NCBI GenBank assembly: GCA_028829895.1
Contig: CM054182.1
Coordinates: forward strand, 6,615,001 to 6,679,000
DNA: 64,000 nt
Origin: Sinotaia quadrata
Taxonomy: Eukaryota > Mollusca > Gastropoda > Architaenioglossa > Viviparidae
Direction of reading: 5' to 3'
Below are positions 1 to 52,729 of this stretch, in pieces (the stretch's first letter is position 1; the number at the start of each line of letters is the position of its first letter). The translations under genes and the position numbers were made by a program. The notes under the pieces were generated by a model. The model saw only the letters and a list, made by a program, of their open reading frames with translations. It searched no databases and was not told where the DNA came from.

Positions 1-99
1 ACCTTTCTGTCTTACCACATCATGACCTTTCTGTCTTACCACATCATGACCTTTTTGTCCTATCACATCATGACCTTTTTGTCCTATCACATCATGACC
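1..99. repeat. 24-bp minisatellite, about 4 copies
   Basis: The first 99 bases are four tandem copies of a 24-base unit beginning acctttctgtcttaccacat. The first two copies and the last two differ by the same few substitutions. The array probably extends left of the window. Confidence 0.85.
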
Positions 100-581
100 A
101 GCATTATGTAGCTATCTACAGAATTAATATATTTTAATATTTAATTATTAAAGTAGGAATTGTGGCATATGATGAGTGAGTAATAAAACTTTGACAATTT
201 AAAAAGTATAATCTCTTATGTTCCAGAAACAATTAGGAAAGTAACTTAACAAAATTATATATATATTGACACAACTCTAAAACTTGATGGACAATTAATA
301 CATTTTAGGCAGTGGTGGCGGCTTAATCAACTTAATTATTTTAAATATAATAAATAGAGCAATGGAACGAATGTCTCACGAGTTAAACCATTATCACAAC
401 AACAATTCATGTCATTACACATATTTTATCGTAGTACATTAATAGTAATAAAAATCCTATTTATTAATTTCATATTAATTACCTCGTATACTGTGAATAT
501 AAGAACAGGAAATGTGTTGTTCAAAAAACTTGATTTTGTAAAAAACGGTTACAAAATATGATTTTATTTCTTTCCTATCAG
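100..581. other. AT-rich non-coding DNA
   Basis: No coding potential, repeat or RNA gene could be recognised. It is presumably promoter or intron DNA of the gene that begins near 608. A splice-acceptor-like tttcctatcag ends at 581. Confidence 0.5.
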
Positions 582-607
582 GCGTGTGTGAGTTTTGCTT
601 CAAAGAC

Positions 608-41099
<40,492 letters not shown>

Positions 41100-43240
41100 G
41101 ACATGACATGACAGTCTTCAGTAAATCCCTTTACTTTTAGTCATTTCATAAAAATATCATGAAATTAAACTGATGACAATTCCAAAGAACGGAAGTCGAT
41201 TTCTTCTTTTTTGAAGAACTATTAATAATTGTTTATATTTATTTCATTTTAAAGATTATTTAATTTCATTTTGTAAATAACGTTAGAGTGTTCACAGAGT
41301 TCTGTTTGTTTTCGCTATATTTTTTAATAAGATTGTTACGTAGAGGAATACAAAAGCTGTCATTTTTATTAAGTTAAATGAGTGGTAAAATTACCCATCA
41401 CAGAGTGCATGCTTACTGCAATGGTAATTTTTGCAAGTATATATTTAAGACAAGTGGCATAATTCGTTATTGCTGTTTTTCAAAAGCGACGTGCACACAC
41501 AAACACACTTGCACAAGCGTGATGATCACTCTTCGTCTGGGTGTGAGATTAATAATATTAAAAAATTAAATAACGACTTTCAACAATAATCAACAAAATA
41601 ATTAAATAAGTAACTCAATAAATTCAAATAAAACTAAAACTAATTTTAACAGTTATTGAACAAATGAAAGTCGAATACCAGAAAAGAAAAGGCGGGAAAA
41701 AAATAAGTGATGACCAGGACATGAATATAAGTCGTGCGGATTTTCCTGTACGTGAATGTAAAATTGAATTAGGCATCACTGGTTCTCCATTGATACCCCC
41801 TCCCCCAAACAACACCATTTAAAACGTCACGGCAATGTGAAACAAGTATGACAGTATCTCGCTTATAAAACTGACGTCACATTCATACATATAAGTGTTA
41901 TATGATGGGGAATTTTCCTATATATTTTATATAAATTTTCATGTTGTAATTTAAATTGAACTCTGTTTGTAATTTGAATGACGTGTGCATTGTGTAATGC
42001 TTGTTTCGGAAGTGAGGTCCTGAACGAATGAGTGGTGCATGGTTGCAGATTTACTGATCGGTGTTTAATGTTTGCGGCTAATTAGGTGAGCAAGTGTTTG
42101 TTGTTTAAATGGGCAATAAATGTAGCAAGGGATTAATTTGCTCTGTGTGTGTGTGTGTATTTTTGGATATATAATGGGATGTGTTGTTACTGGATCAGCA
42201 GAGGTGGTCAGAAGTTGTTACGAAAGTCATAATAGTACTAGCTCTAAGTAAGTGACTGGATCGAAGGCGTATCTAGCAGACACAAGTTGATTTCAAGGGG
42301 AGATAAAAGTGATAGAAACTGTTACTATTACCTCTTTCTTCAATGGTCTCTTGGGGTGAACGTTTCGAAACTGGGTCCCTCCCTACATTTGGTTGTACAT
42401 GGAGCAGAAAACCCTGGCTGGATGAGGTAAAAGTGTCTTTGTATTGTGTGAATGGTTAGGTTTTATTATGATGTTATATGCTATGTTTTATTTTGAACAT
42501 TTTAACATTTATTTTTTCAGAAGCCTATGATGCCAAACTTAGTATTTATTAATAGAGCAATTGACTGGACACTTAGACTCTGCAATTGCTTGTGTTTCAG
42601 GGTTTTTGGCTTCTGATTTCTGATTTTAGTTTTGGTTCTGATTTATGATGGTCTCATCTTGATCTTTGATTTCAAAGTGGGCTTTAGAATCTATTCCTGA
42701 TGTGATGTCATGTCCTATTGAGAGTCTACCAGTGTGTGTACGTTACTCCAGCGCATCAGATAAGTTTTGATCGAAAGTGACTACAGTGTGGCTTGAACTT
42801 GCTCATATGGCATTGTGATGAAACTATTATATACTATATATTACTTATTTTTCTAAATTTTTGTTAACTTTTCTTTTATTTAAATTCTTGTTATTATTTT
42901 AACCTCCGTATTTGTTAGTGAAGTAATTTCTATCGCTTGTTATCGTAGTCCTAAGTGATAATCTAAGGATTACATCTTGTTCTCTGTTCTTCTATTTATA
43001 AATGTCACATATCTATTCATTATCATCGATTCTCAGCTGTAACTGAGTGGGGGCCGGAGCCAACTAGGCGGCTTACTAGTATATCGGCGTAACAGTTGCA
43101 GATATATAACCCATACTCTGCATTGGCACTTATAGATGTCTTGTATCATAACTAATTACTCATATTTGATATAATTCATTATTACAAAGTCACCCCAGAG
43201 TACAGCGGCGACAATAAGCATGAAAATAACTTGAGACGTT
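41100..43240. other. Intergenic AT-rich DNA
   Basis: 3' flank of the CARD/ART gene and upstream DNA of the next. I see no recognisable exon, RNA gene or mobile element, only a short GT run near 42143. Confidence 0.45.
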
Positions 43241-43242
43241 AA

Positions 43243-43610
43243 AAGTGTGTATTGTGTTATATTGTCATGTATGGTGTTATAGTGTCATGTATGGTGTTAT
43301 AGTGTCATGTATGGTGTTATAGTGTCATGTATGGTGTTATAGTGTCATGTATGGTGTTATAGTGTCATGTATGGTGTTATAGTGTCATGTATGGTGTTAT
43401 AGTGTCATGTATGGTGTTATAGTGTCATGTATGGTGTTATAGTGTCATGTATGGTGTTATAGTGTCATGTATGGTGTTATAGTGTCGTGTATTGTGTTAT
43501 AGTGTCATGTATGGTGTTATAGTGTCATGTATGGTGTTATAGTGTCGTGTATTGTGTTATAGTGTCATGTATGGTGTTATAGTGTCATGTATGGTGTTAT
43601 AGTGTCATGC
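43243..43610. repeat. 20-bp minisatellite, about 18 copies
   Basis: The unit is agtgtcatgtatggtgttat, nearly invariant. Two copies carry gtcgtgtattgtg variants 60 bases apart, a small higher-order pattern that suggests recent expansion. Confidence 0.95.
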
Positions 43611-43941
43611 TCTCATGGATGTAAATATCCGATTGTAAAGACGTGAGTACATGTAATAAATTAAGGAAGAATTTATTGATGAAAAATCTGATATGACTTT
43701 GTTGATGTATTAAGTCAGTTATATGTTACGCACACATTTCATTCGAAAAAAAAACCCGGATGTAATGTCACTGCAACAAAAGTATCTAGAAAGTTATCGT
43801 AAGAAGTAAAAATATTTTTTCTGTAATTGAATGTTGACACAAAATACTGAATTGCAAGGTACTATAGTACAAATTATTAATTCCAACTTTGACAACTGTA
43901 TATTGGAATTGATTTGAAATAAAATGTTTAATATGCATTTG

Positions 43942-44416
43942 CAGTTTCTTATAGATTTCAATTAAAATGTGTAGTTGTATTTTCTTATTGGTTTCAAATA
44001 AAATGTGTAGTATTTTCTTATTGATTTCAAATAAAATATGTAGTTGTATTTTTTTTTATTGATTTCAAATAAAATGTATAGTGTGTAGTTGTATTTTCTT
44101 ATTGATTTCAAATAAAATATGTAGTTGTATTTTCTTATTGATTTCAAATAAAATATGTAGTTGTATTTTCTTATTGATTTCAAATAAAATATGTAGTTGT
44201 ATTTTCTTATTGATTTCAAATAAAATATGTAGTTGTATTTTCTTATTGATTTCAAATAAAATATGTAGTTGTATTTTCTTATTGATTTCAAATAAAATAT
44301 GTAGTTGTATTTTCTTATTGATTTCAAATAAAATATGTAGTTGTATTTTCTTATTGATTTCAAATAAAATGTGTAGTGTGTAGTTGTATTTTCTTATTGA
44401 TTTCAAATAAAATGTG
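43942..44416. repeat. 36-bp minisatellite, about 13 copies
   Basis: The unit contains gtagttgtattttcttattg followed by atttcaaataaaat. Because 36 is a multiple of three, several frames stay open on both strands; these are artefacts, not genes. Copies at both ends are degenerate. Confidence 0.95.
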
Positions 44417-44419
44417 TAA

Positions 44420-45660
44420 GATGAGAAAGTCTACTACAAGCACACGATGTTTGACGCATTTATTCACATTACCAGTTGATCCCATTCAAATGTTTTGCTA
44501 GAATACAGGCCACACAGAAGTTGAACAGTTAATTGAAATTTTTTTTCATTCCGGTAATCTAACCGTGGTCGAATGGAAGTGTGTCTGGAAATCTGACAGT
44601 TCCTGTTGTAGTAAACATGCTTAGGAGTATAAAGAGCCTTAACCAAAGTACACATCAATGAAAGTGTAGAGGTGGGGGAACCACTTCTGGTGGTGCTAGT
44701 ATGAATGAGCCTGGGAAGTAGCCTTGACCCTTATATCAGGCTGGCCAGTCTTTAAACAGGGGAGACAACTGGATAACAGGTGTTTTTCTCAATGTGATGA
44801 TACATCCTGGTGTGTAACACGAGGCTCGGTCCAAGTGTGAAGACAAGATAGAAAATTTTGTATGAATGAAGGGCTAAGATAGGCTTTATTAAAAAAAGAA
44901 AAGAGAGAGAGAGAATGAGACTGTGTGGAAAATCCACGAGCTACTAATGCAGATGACGTTTCTGATCCATTTGATTTCGCTGATCAGATCAGATCAGAGA
45001 AAATAGGTTTTGGCCACGAGCATAAAGTACTATTAGTTTGCAGGTAGCAGACTCTGATTACTGTTTATTAAATTGCAGGATCCATCTTTCTTTTTTCCAT
45101 TCCATTGCTCTGTCAATCCATTGGGCTGTTGGTTTGTTGATATCTCAGCCTGTTGGTCTTGGTAGTCAGTTTTGATTGGTTGTTCATGTGGAGAAGCCAA
45201 GAAGTATACCTAGATTAGACTTGTGACGTGGTGCCATAATCCACACGTCATAATCACAATAGCACTGGTGACAGCCCTAAGAGACTCCACCAGTGGTTAC
45301 CAAGAAGGATAAGTAGGGCCCACGTATTACCGCGGCAAGAAACCGTAAATTCCGCGGCACGAGTTTTTTTCAAATTCCGCGGCGCGTCAAATGAAGTACC
45401 AGAACTCCATAAGACTAATTCGTAACCCAAACAAAATAAATGCGATTTTTCTTATTTTTAATAATTAATTAATCATTATTCATAATCAAATAGGTATATC
45501 AAAGCGTTCACATCCGCACATTTTAATCCACAGATTTAGGCAAACGATGCTGAAACATATGTAGGCCTAATATTGTTCTCAACAAACTATCGAATAATGT
45601 TTCTAAAGTTATTATTTATTTATTGATAAAGAAAACGGCACTGTAAACTCGTAGGTTTTC
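44420..45660. other. Intergenic DNA without recognisable genes
   Basis: Nothing supported beyond short chance frames on the minus strand. Confidence 0.4.
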
Positions 45661-46728
45661 TTATGACAGAGAATATCGCAATGGTGACAGCACCGATCCA
45701 TATTTTGAGAACGAACGTTCCACATCAACTGAAGAGATCGGCAACGAAATGTAAACGTTAGCAAGAGCTGCTAAGCGAGGCAATCTGTCCTCTAAGGCAC
45801 GCCCAAAAGCCATCATTGTTGGGCACTGATTGGGCATGATCAGCAAAATCCTTCGATAAGAGTGGTAGCTGTCGTATTCTGACAGATCTGAATAGTATTG
45901 TCGGCTGTTTGGTTCCCTCCAATTATTCTTCGAGTTTAGCAGCAGCATTGTGCTTTGCATCTTCACAGCTGCTGGTTGCAATTGGAAATCCGGATGATTT
46001 CAGGCAAGAGAGTAAGTCAGACACTTTTGTTGTAGACATCGACAGCCAAGAATGACTATGCCTCTAAGGAAGTCAGAGTGTTCATAACTGGCTGGCAGTG
46101 AACAAATATAAATTCAAGTTCAGCTCTCAGCTCGTTAAGTTTATCAGTACTTTGCAACAACGCCGACAACTTTAACTAGACTGTAGCTCCACTTTGTTCG
46201 ATTTCATAGCAACGAACGAGATATAATAGTCTAGATACTCAGCGTGATACAGCACAGTCTCGAGCCAAGAGTTCCAACTTGAGATGACTGGAGTTGGCGG
46301 CATGACTGCATTTTCAACTTTCCATTTGTCGCAGACGATGAAGATCTCTAGCACGACGTCCTAGTGCTTTGGAGAATATGACCTTGACAGAAGCAGCCAG
46401 CATATCACAAAGTCGTAGTGTTTCACGAAACTCTTCTCCATCTAACGACAGGATGTGGGCCCAACTAACGACAGGATGTGGGCCCAACTAATGACAGGAT
46501 GTAGGCCCAACTAACGACAGGATGTGGGCCCAACTAACGACAGGATGTGGGCCCAACTAATGACAGGATGTGGGCCCATGTGACACGAACAGCATTTGGC
46601 AGTATTCCTCGCAAACTGTCAAGAAAACAGTTTTTCATATAAGCTGCATTATCCGTAACAAACTTTGCAAACACTGTACAACAAATGTTGATGCACTTAT
46701 AGTACCTATTAGATGCTATGTTGAACAT
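45661..46728 (-). pseudogene. Decayed hAT-family DNA transposase
   Basis: Three minus-strand fragments in transposase order are separated by stops and frameshifts. At 46728-46534 it reads VTDNAAYMKNCFLDSLRGIL then AHILSLVG. At 46354-46172 it reads PPTPVISSWNSWLETVLYHA (the conserved RWnSW-like block). At 45981-45661 it reads LPRLAALANVYISLPISSVD then VERSFSKYGSVLSPLR, the hAT C-terminal dimerisation region (xSSxxxERxFSxxG). The N-terminal zinc finger and the terminal inverted repeats were not found. A 23-bp tandem expansion (46442-46578) disrupts the reading frame. Confidence 0.8.
46442..46578. repeat. 23-bp tandem expansion inside the hAT remnant
   Basis: Six copies of a unit like taacgacaggatgtgggccc. 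The last copy runs into transposase-coding sequence, so the array grew from a piece of the transposase gene. Confidence 0.9.
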
Positions 46729-46729
46729 A

Positions 46730-47690
46730 GAAGACTGAATGGTTAAATATTAAACATCACATTCGAAAGATGCTATTTATTTTTAAGAATATCACACTCA
46801 AAGAAATCTGCTCGTGGCAAATATTCACTTGAAAATAATGTCATTGGTGCTAATGGCCTAATGTTCCTGTTTTTGGACAATTATCACGTGATCAGATCAT
46901 AAATCAGTGCTAATGAAATGTAAGGCATACAACTATGATAATAAAAAAATAAATACTGTAATCAAATGTAATTTTAAAATTAAAGTACTGTTTTACTACT
47001 TACCCCTAATCTGTGTGCTGTTAAACAACAGAGGATTAGATATTTACAAACAATCGCCTTTTACATTACGTGTTTATTATGTTTTTAGCAAAACTTTGCA
47101 GAACATTAATAGTAAACGAGTACATTTAGTAATCATTCTTCAAAAGTAACTCACAAATACATTTCTTTTAAATAATTAGTAACGGATTTTCTTCTGGTAA
47201 ATGGATGGCAAATATCACACTGTACAACATTACATTGTTGTAAATATCACACTGTACGACATTATTATGTTGTAAATATCACTCTGTACGACATTACTAT
47301 GTTGTAAATATCACCCTTTTCATTGTTAATTAAAGGGAACATTTATTTCTAACATTACACAATATCACGCGAGTTTAGAACACAGTTCAGTTGACAATAA
47401 CTAATTAAAAATGCCTCAATGGTATATTTCCTATAGAAATGGTCGTCCAACATTCCAGTCGAACTGTGCGCAATCAGAGCTGATATCATTTTCTTTTCAA
47501 TAATTTTATGGAAATCGAAAGTAGAATTAATCTAGATTGCGCGAGAAAGAAACTAGAAGTGGAGTGTATTTTACACAACGAGTTAGTTGCATGGAAAGAG
47601 AGCATTTCCAGAGAAACTACAGCAACATTGTCGCTAGAGTGCAGCCTGGGTTGAATTCATATCCTGGATAGGCATACTTCGTCACGAAGG
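46730..47690. other. Intergenic DNA with a short triplicated segment
   Basis: About three copies of a roughly 32-base unit (aaatatcacactgtac...ttgttgt) lie at 47210-47310. Nothing else recognised. Confidence 0.45.
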
Positions 47691-47905
47691 AAACCTGTCA
47701 AAAACTGTAAGTGCTGTTAACCACTGTAATTACCCGAAATGCTTTAACCACTGTAATTACTCCAAGCGCTGTTAACTACTGTCATTACCTCAAGTGCTTC
47801 TAACCACTGTAATAACTCCAAGTGTAACTACTGAAGTACCTCAAGTGCTACTAACCAGTGTAATAACTCCAAGTGTAACTACTGAAGTACCTCAAGTGCT
47901 GTTTT
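47690..47905. repeat. Imperfect tandem repeat of about 35-40 bp
   Basis: Repeated ccactgtaattactccaag and ctactgaagtacctcaagtg modules, five or six degenerate copies. Confidence 0.7.
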
Positions 47906-49700
47906 CCACTTCCACTTTGGTTTATCGTCGTTGATGTGAGTACAAATGTTCCCGCCTTTCACTGCTTAATACATTTTGTGAGATGTTTATATCCTAGTAA
48001 AATCTTTACAAAATTAAGTTACCTAATGAAAGAAAAACACAGGTAATCCTTAGTTATGTGTTCCTTTAATTGCTTAGAAGTACATCACTTTATGCACGCA
48101 ATGTATACTTATTTTCACTTTTATAATTAATTATGTACCTACTTATTGTAGGATTACATATCAAACAGAACTATAGGCCTATTTTCCTTTAGTGTTTTCT
48201 CTAGAATTCTTGCTTCTATAAGAAATTTGTTTATTTTGCATTATTTTTCTCTACTGTCTATAAAAAAAATTCTAACAGTTCGAGCACAATAGCATAATTT
48301 ATAATGTGTCAATAAATTATTATTGACACTCTAGCATCAATCTCTCTCGCTCCCTCTTTCATTGTCCATCCATCCATCCATCCATCCACCTATCTTCGCC
48401 GTTATTACCCACACTTATTTAGAAAGTCATATTCTCTCACACACACGCGCGCACGCATGCACGCACGCAGACACACTTATATATACACACATACACACGC
48501 ATATACATACACGTAAACTTTACATGCATCAAATCGCTGTACTCTATTTAATTGACCGCGCCCTTCTTGTAGAATTCAGTGAGCTGTCGTTGTCCCTGTT
48601 AGTAAATATATTGGACATAGGGCAGATTACTCGTTGTATAAGGTCACGCCCGCAGTGTTATGGTTATCACTCTTAATCTGATTCGGGGAAAAAAAACTTA
48701 CGCAAACTCAGTGTCAGATCATATAGAAATTACGATTTGCTAGACTCTATATTTAGGCATGAGTCATTACTTTAGTGAAGGACGGGTATTGTGAGTATAA
48801 CATCAGATAATATAATTAAAGCAGTGTGACGTGGTGTGTGGGTCGTTTGCATACGTCTGTTTACTTATGGTTTGGAGCGCCCAAACTATGCGGAAACATA
48901 CACGGTCTCACTCACACTTTAAGTACAATCAACCTCAAAGTTACTGAACAAAGTAGATATAAAAATAAAGACGAGAATGGTTAATTAACGAGCCCATGAA
49001 AAGGCTAGGACAGGACCATGACAATGCAATCTCGTAATCTCTTTATAAATATTGTATGACCTTCCACATTTTGGAGGTTAGGACAGGACCACGATTATTC
49101 AATCTCATATTCTTTTTATAAAGATTGTATAGTCGTCTGCACTTATGAGGTTTGCACTGGATCACGATTATACTTCTTATATCTAAAACAAAATTATTGC
49201 TGTCAACACTCTGTGGCTTAAGACCAGGATAAACAACTGAAACTTAAAATGAGTATCTCTCTAGATAAGCAAATGTTTGTGATTTGTATTTATTATTTGT
49301 TATTAGTTCAAATGCCTCCAGTCTGGCATACTAATCCCCTGCAAGTGCCAATGCAAGTAGTGACTTATGTCATGATGGCCAGATATATTTAGATCAGGTC
49401 TGGCATGTCACCCCTACCAGATAAACTGTAATATAAAAATATAAAAAATACGCAATGTTACAATGAGACACTAAGCTATACTTATGATGCTGATTTACTA
49501 ACATCTAACAAGCTATTATTAACTGAGAAGTTTAAGAGTGGAGAACTATTAAATTTAATTATAAGAATATTTTTAAAGGGAGATAACAATGCAGGATTAG
49601 GTGACATCATGATAGATTTTTTTCAATGATCGGATTTATATTTTTATCTTTATATTTTCAAACTTTTGGAATAATCTATTCTTTCCAGTCTTTGAACTGA
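47906..49700. other. Intergenic DNA
   Basis: Contains a few CA-rich and ATCC-rich short repeats near 48362-48510 and two copies of a gaggttaggacaggaccac-like motif near 49005-49100. No gene recognised. Confidence 0.4.
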
Positions 49701-49704
49701 ATGT

Positions 49705-49905
49705 TTATAGACACAATGTTCTTTGGAAGACAAGGGCAGCAACTTTCACATCCAACAAATGACTCATCTTTCGTGTCGTCGTGTCATTACTAAAGTTCTG
49801 CCTGCACACACAGTGCACGTCAAAAGGCTGTTTTTCTTCGCCACAATCAGTTCTGCAGAAACCACACAAGCAGGCACCATTATACACTGGAACCCTAAAA
49901 TACAT
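49705..49905 (-). other. Cys-rich minus-strand ORF, unrecognised (66 aa)
   Basis: A frame with clustered cysteines (CLCGFCRTDCGEEKQPF, then HCVCRQNF). It is preceded on its strand by a splice-acceptor-like ttttag and ends at a stop. It could be a zinc-binding exon or a fragment of a mobile element. The complementary strand is open too, so chance cannot be excluded. Confidence 0.25.
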
Positions 49906-50456
49906 AATGGTGACTGGCCCTAAATGTCTTCTCCAAACTGCTTTGGTTTGTCTTAATTACGTTCACCAATCTCCGAATAAAATTCGTTATTAATATACAA
50001 CACAATTCAATATAAAGAATTACAATTTAAATCCCATTGTCATTCATTCACAGTCAATCATTTACCTTCCAAAATGGTCCTGAATCATGACTGTTCACCT
50101 GACCATTCAGGGACACCACTATAACCTTTTCCTTTTAGTTGTGATAACCTGACACACGGAAAACACACAGACATTTAATTAGATTCTCATGTACTCATTT
50201 CCTTGTAGTCTATACGCCCACGCAAAGAAACACAACCTCCATTCCTCTCAAACCCTTCTCAAAACTCTGGAAGTCTGAACTTCTGACTATTGACATGTTC
50301 ACATTATTTATTTATACATTACACATTCAAATCATTAAGTTCAAATTCAGAATTGTAACCCCAATGAAATCTTGTTTCATGGCAATTTGTTGATGTGAAC
50401 ATTTTATGGCTTTAATTTATATTTAACTTCTGATTTAAACGGTTTCTCGGGTTAAC

Positions 50457-50544
50457 TTATATAGGTGTTTATATAGGTGATTATATAGATGTTTATATAG
50501 GTGTTTATATAGGTGCTTATATAGGTGTTTATATAGGTGTTTAT
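50457..50544. repeat. 14-bp tandem repeat (ttatataggtgttt)
   Basis: About six copies, upstream of the second ART gene. Confidence 0.85.
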
Positions 50545-50767
50545 TGCTTGAAGAACCATTGTAGCGAATCGTTCAATAAAACGTAATTTTATCATATTTA
50601 TCATACGTTTGCAGGTTAAATACAAATGTTTTGCATTAAAAGACCTTATACTGTGAAAGCTATTTATTTTTACTAATATTGCGGAAGTCTTATGACTCTA
50701 TATATTTTTATAAATATATTTATTTTAAAATGAATTGATATACTTTAAATTGTGCCTTTTGTTACAG

Positions 50768-50898
50768 ATATAGCATGGCCTCGTCTACGTCAGAAACAGA
50801 ATACATCTATTTTTATCACTATACATGCTCAACTGACAAGGATGAGATCATAGAATGTGGCTACATCAGAGAAGGTTATTTCGACCATTTCGGCACAG
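50768..50898 (+). CDS. Exon 1 of the second ART gene, GC donor
   Basis: The acceptor ends at 50767, and the first in-frame ATG is at 50775. The exon encodes the His-containing half of the domain (YFYHYTCS, then CGYIREGYFDHFGTG). It ends in phase 1 at 50898 before gcatgt, the same phase as its paralogues at 39654 and 63551, which use GT. Confidence 0.65.
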
Positions 50899-51846
50899 GC
50901 ATGTTTCATTCACTATATATATATATGATACTAAGCGCGGATTTATTTATTTATTTTCATTAGACTTCCTTTTGATTGTAGTGAGAAATGGTTTGTGCCT
51001 ATGATCGGTGCAGGGGTTTAATGTTTTGTCCTTTTGATGGTAGTTGTGGTAAAGCCTTCACGTGTCCAGTCTACATGTATATATCGCTATGCAATTTGAT
51101 TTGTGATGGTCAAAGGGCCGGCCCTTCGTATTCTATGCTAGCGACTACCAAGATCTTTAAAACAGGTACAGAGCCCTGGAAGTTAACCTCATTATCATTA
51201 AACTGTTTTAGACTCTAAGAGGCACTCAGACAACACCCTCACGCCCGTCAGCAACAATAGACAGTCACACACATGGTCCATACTCCTGCTTGACCATTCC
51301 TTCCTTACTCCGCTTCGAAGACATGTCTAAAATACCCAACAAAGGATGGAATGGAACACACATAGACACACTACACAAAGGCACACTACACATAGATACA
51401 CTACACATAGACACACTACACAAAGCCATGTAGGAAAAAAAACAGACAACACCTTTGGCCTTAGTGCCAGGAGAAGGGACATATTATGTTAGGGCTAGGA
51501 CAGTTTTCCAGGCAAGTAATGAAATAGTGCATAATGTATAAATGTATAATTTATTCTAGACAAAGGATATAGGTAGAGTAGGTGGAACATGCTGTTGATC
51601 TTTAAATTAGAGGTATGAAACATTAATGACTTTTTCCAATGGAAGTATGAACTTAAAGTTAGAGGTATGAAACATTAATGACTTTTTCCAATGGAAGTAT
51701 GAGCTTCAACTGGTGTACATCTCATGTGCACTGTGCCTCGATTACATATATTTCGATATGGTGTGTTATCATTTACTGTTGCTGCCCTGATTTCAACTGC
51801 ACAGTCACGGCGTTTATAATAAACAAACGATCGCTATCTAAGCGAA

Positions 51847-51918
<72 letters not shown>

Positions 51919-52579
51919 TGGGTGTGTGTGTGTGTATGTTGGTGTGTTATTCTTCATCGTCAATCATTCATTAGTTCACCATCAAGACGTAGGTTCCTCT
52001 TTACAAGATATATTTTTTTTATCAGATCCTAAAATATTATTCTGCGTTGTATGCATACTCATGTATAATGTCATATATTGAACTCATTGGTTTATCGCTC
52101 TGTAATGTGTAATTTGAGCTGAGGAGACATTATTGCAATACATAACTTACTCGTTGATTTATCGCTCTGCAATGTGTAATTTGCGCTGAGGAGACATTAT
52201 TGCAATACTTACTCATTGCTTGCTCACAGTAGCTAACTACAGATGGCGTTTCAATATGGAAATTTCTCTCATGATTCGTTTAACTTTCAATAATTACGTA
52301 CTGCGATAATTTATCTAAAGAAAAGTTGTCTTTCCTGTTTCTAATTCAGGAGTGTACGGAACAACAATGTCACCTATTTTTGGCAAGACGGCCATTGCGA
52401 AAAACAACTGGCGGGGTGGCTGGCGAAACAGACTGGAATGCGGGCGAGCGGACTACGCCATACGTGTGCGTCTGCCTAAAAGCAAGGTGACGCAATGCAT
52501 CGATGGCTGTAGAAACATTTACAAGTACGCCGGACAACTGACTCTCAGCGAGTACGAATGGACCGTTATGGAGGTATAA
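50775..52579 (+). CDS. Small two-exon HYD1-type ADP-ribosyltransferase gene
   Basis: Exon 1 is 50775-50898 (the exon probably begins at 50768 after tttgttacag). Exon 2 is 52350-52579 after tttctaattcag. The start MASSTSETEYIYFYHYTCST puts the ART domain at the very N-terminus, giving a protein of about 117 residues. Signature positions are His in FYHYT, Tyr in GTGVYGTTMSP and acidic in the C-terminal YEW. GKTAIAKN and DYAIRVRLPK are also kept, so this copy may be catalytic. The family (Tox-ART-HYD1) is best known as bacterial toxin domains that transfer ADP-ribose from NAD. The intron begins with GC (acag|gcatgt), not GT; with that junction the Gly codon is restored exactly. Upstream exons are possible because the frame is open to 50769. 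Confidence 0.7.
50990..51600. other. Intron DNA of the second ART gene
   Basis: Includes short cactacacatagac repeats at about 51355-51430. Open frames here lack any domain signature. Confidence 0.4.
51605..51712. repeat. Direct duplication of about 54 bp
   Basis: Two copies of ttagaggtatgaaacattaa with the following gactttttccaatggaagta, inside the intron. Confidence 0.85.
51848..51943. repeat. (CG)n-(GT)n microsatellite in the intron
   Basis: A short alternating GC run leads into about 27 GT repeats. Alternating purine-pyrimidine DNA of this kind favours Z-form. Confidence 0.95.
52085..52215. repeat. Direct duplication of about 68 bp
   Basis: Two copies of a segment containing gatttatcgctctgcaatgt and gctgaggagacattattgca, about 130 bases before ART exon 2. 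Confidence 0.85.
52350..52579 (+). CDS. Exon 2 of the second ART gene, with stop
   Basis: After cag at 52347-52349 the exon completes a Gly codon and reads VYGTTMSPIFGKTAIAKNNW. Then come DYAIRVRLPKS, a Cys-containing loop (CIDGCRN) and YEWTVMEV, with TAA at 52577-52579. It aligns along its whole length with 40867-41099, and the insertion/deletion pattern is small. Confidence 0.75.
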
Positions 52580-52618
52580 TCATTGCTCGAGAAATCCCAA
52601 ACAGGGCCTCCGGAAGTT

Positions 52619-52728
52619 CTCACTGTTGATATGGTATAATTTGTGTTACACTATGTGGAGAGATTTTGTTATTTCACACTGTTGATATGGTATAATTTGT
52701 GTTACACTGTGTGGAGAGATTTTGTTAT
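52619..52728. repeat. Direct duplication of about 55 bp
   Basis: Two copies of cactgttgatatggtataat with ttgtgttacact and tggagagattttgtta, just after the stop of the second ART gene, probably in its 3' UTR. Confidence 0.9.
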
Positions 52729-52729
52729 G

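Noticed and set aside
42380..42430. Possible exon ending ggatgag|gtaaaag upstream of the second ART gene
   Set aside because: The ATG in it meets a stop after eight codons and no acceptor or phase relation supports it.
43243..43610. Regular 20-bp repeat considered as a CRISPR array
   Set aside because: There are no unique spacers, the copies are contiguous, and the setting is eukaryotic. It is a minisatellite.
43962..44406. ORFs of 100-133 codons in three frames over the 36-bp minisatellite
   Set aside because: The unit length is a multiple of three and lacks stops in several frames on both strands; there is no domain.
49705..49905. Cys-rich minus-strand frame considered as a P2X7-type C-terminal or zinc-finger exon
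   Set aside because: The Cys spacing does not match well enough to assign. It is kept only as an unrecognised low-confidence ORF.
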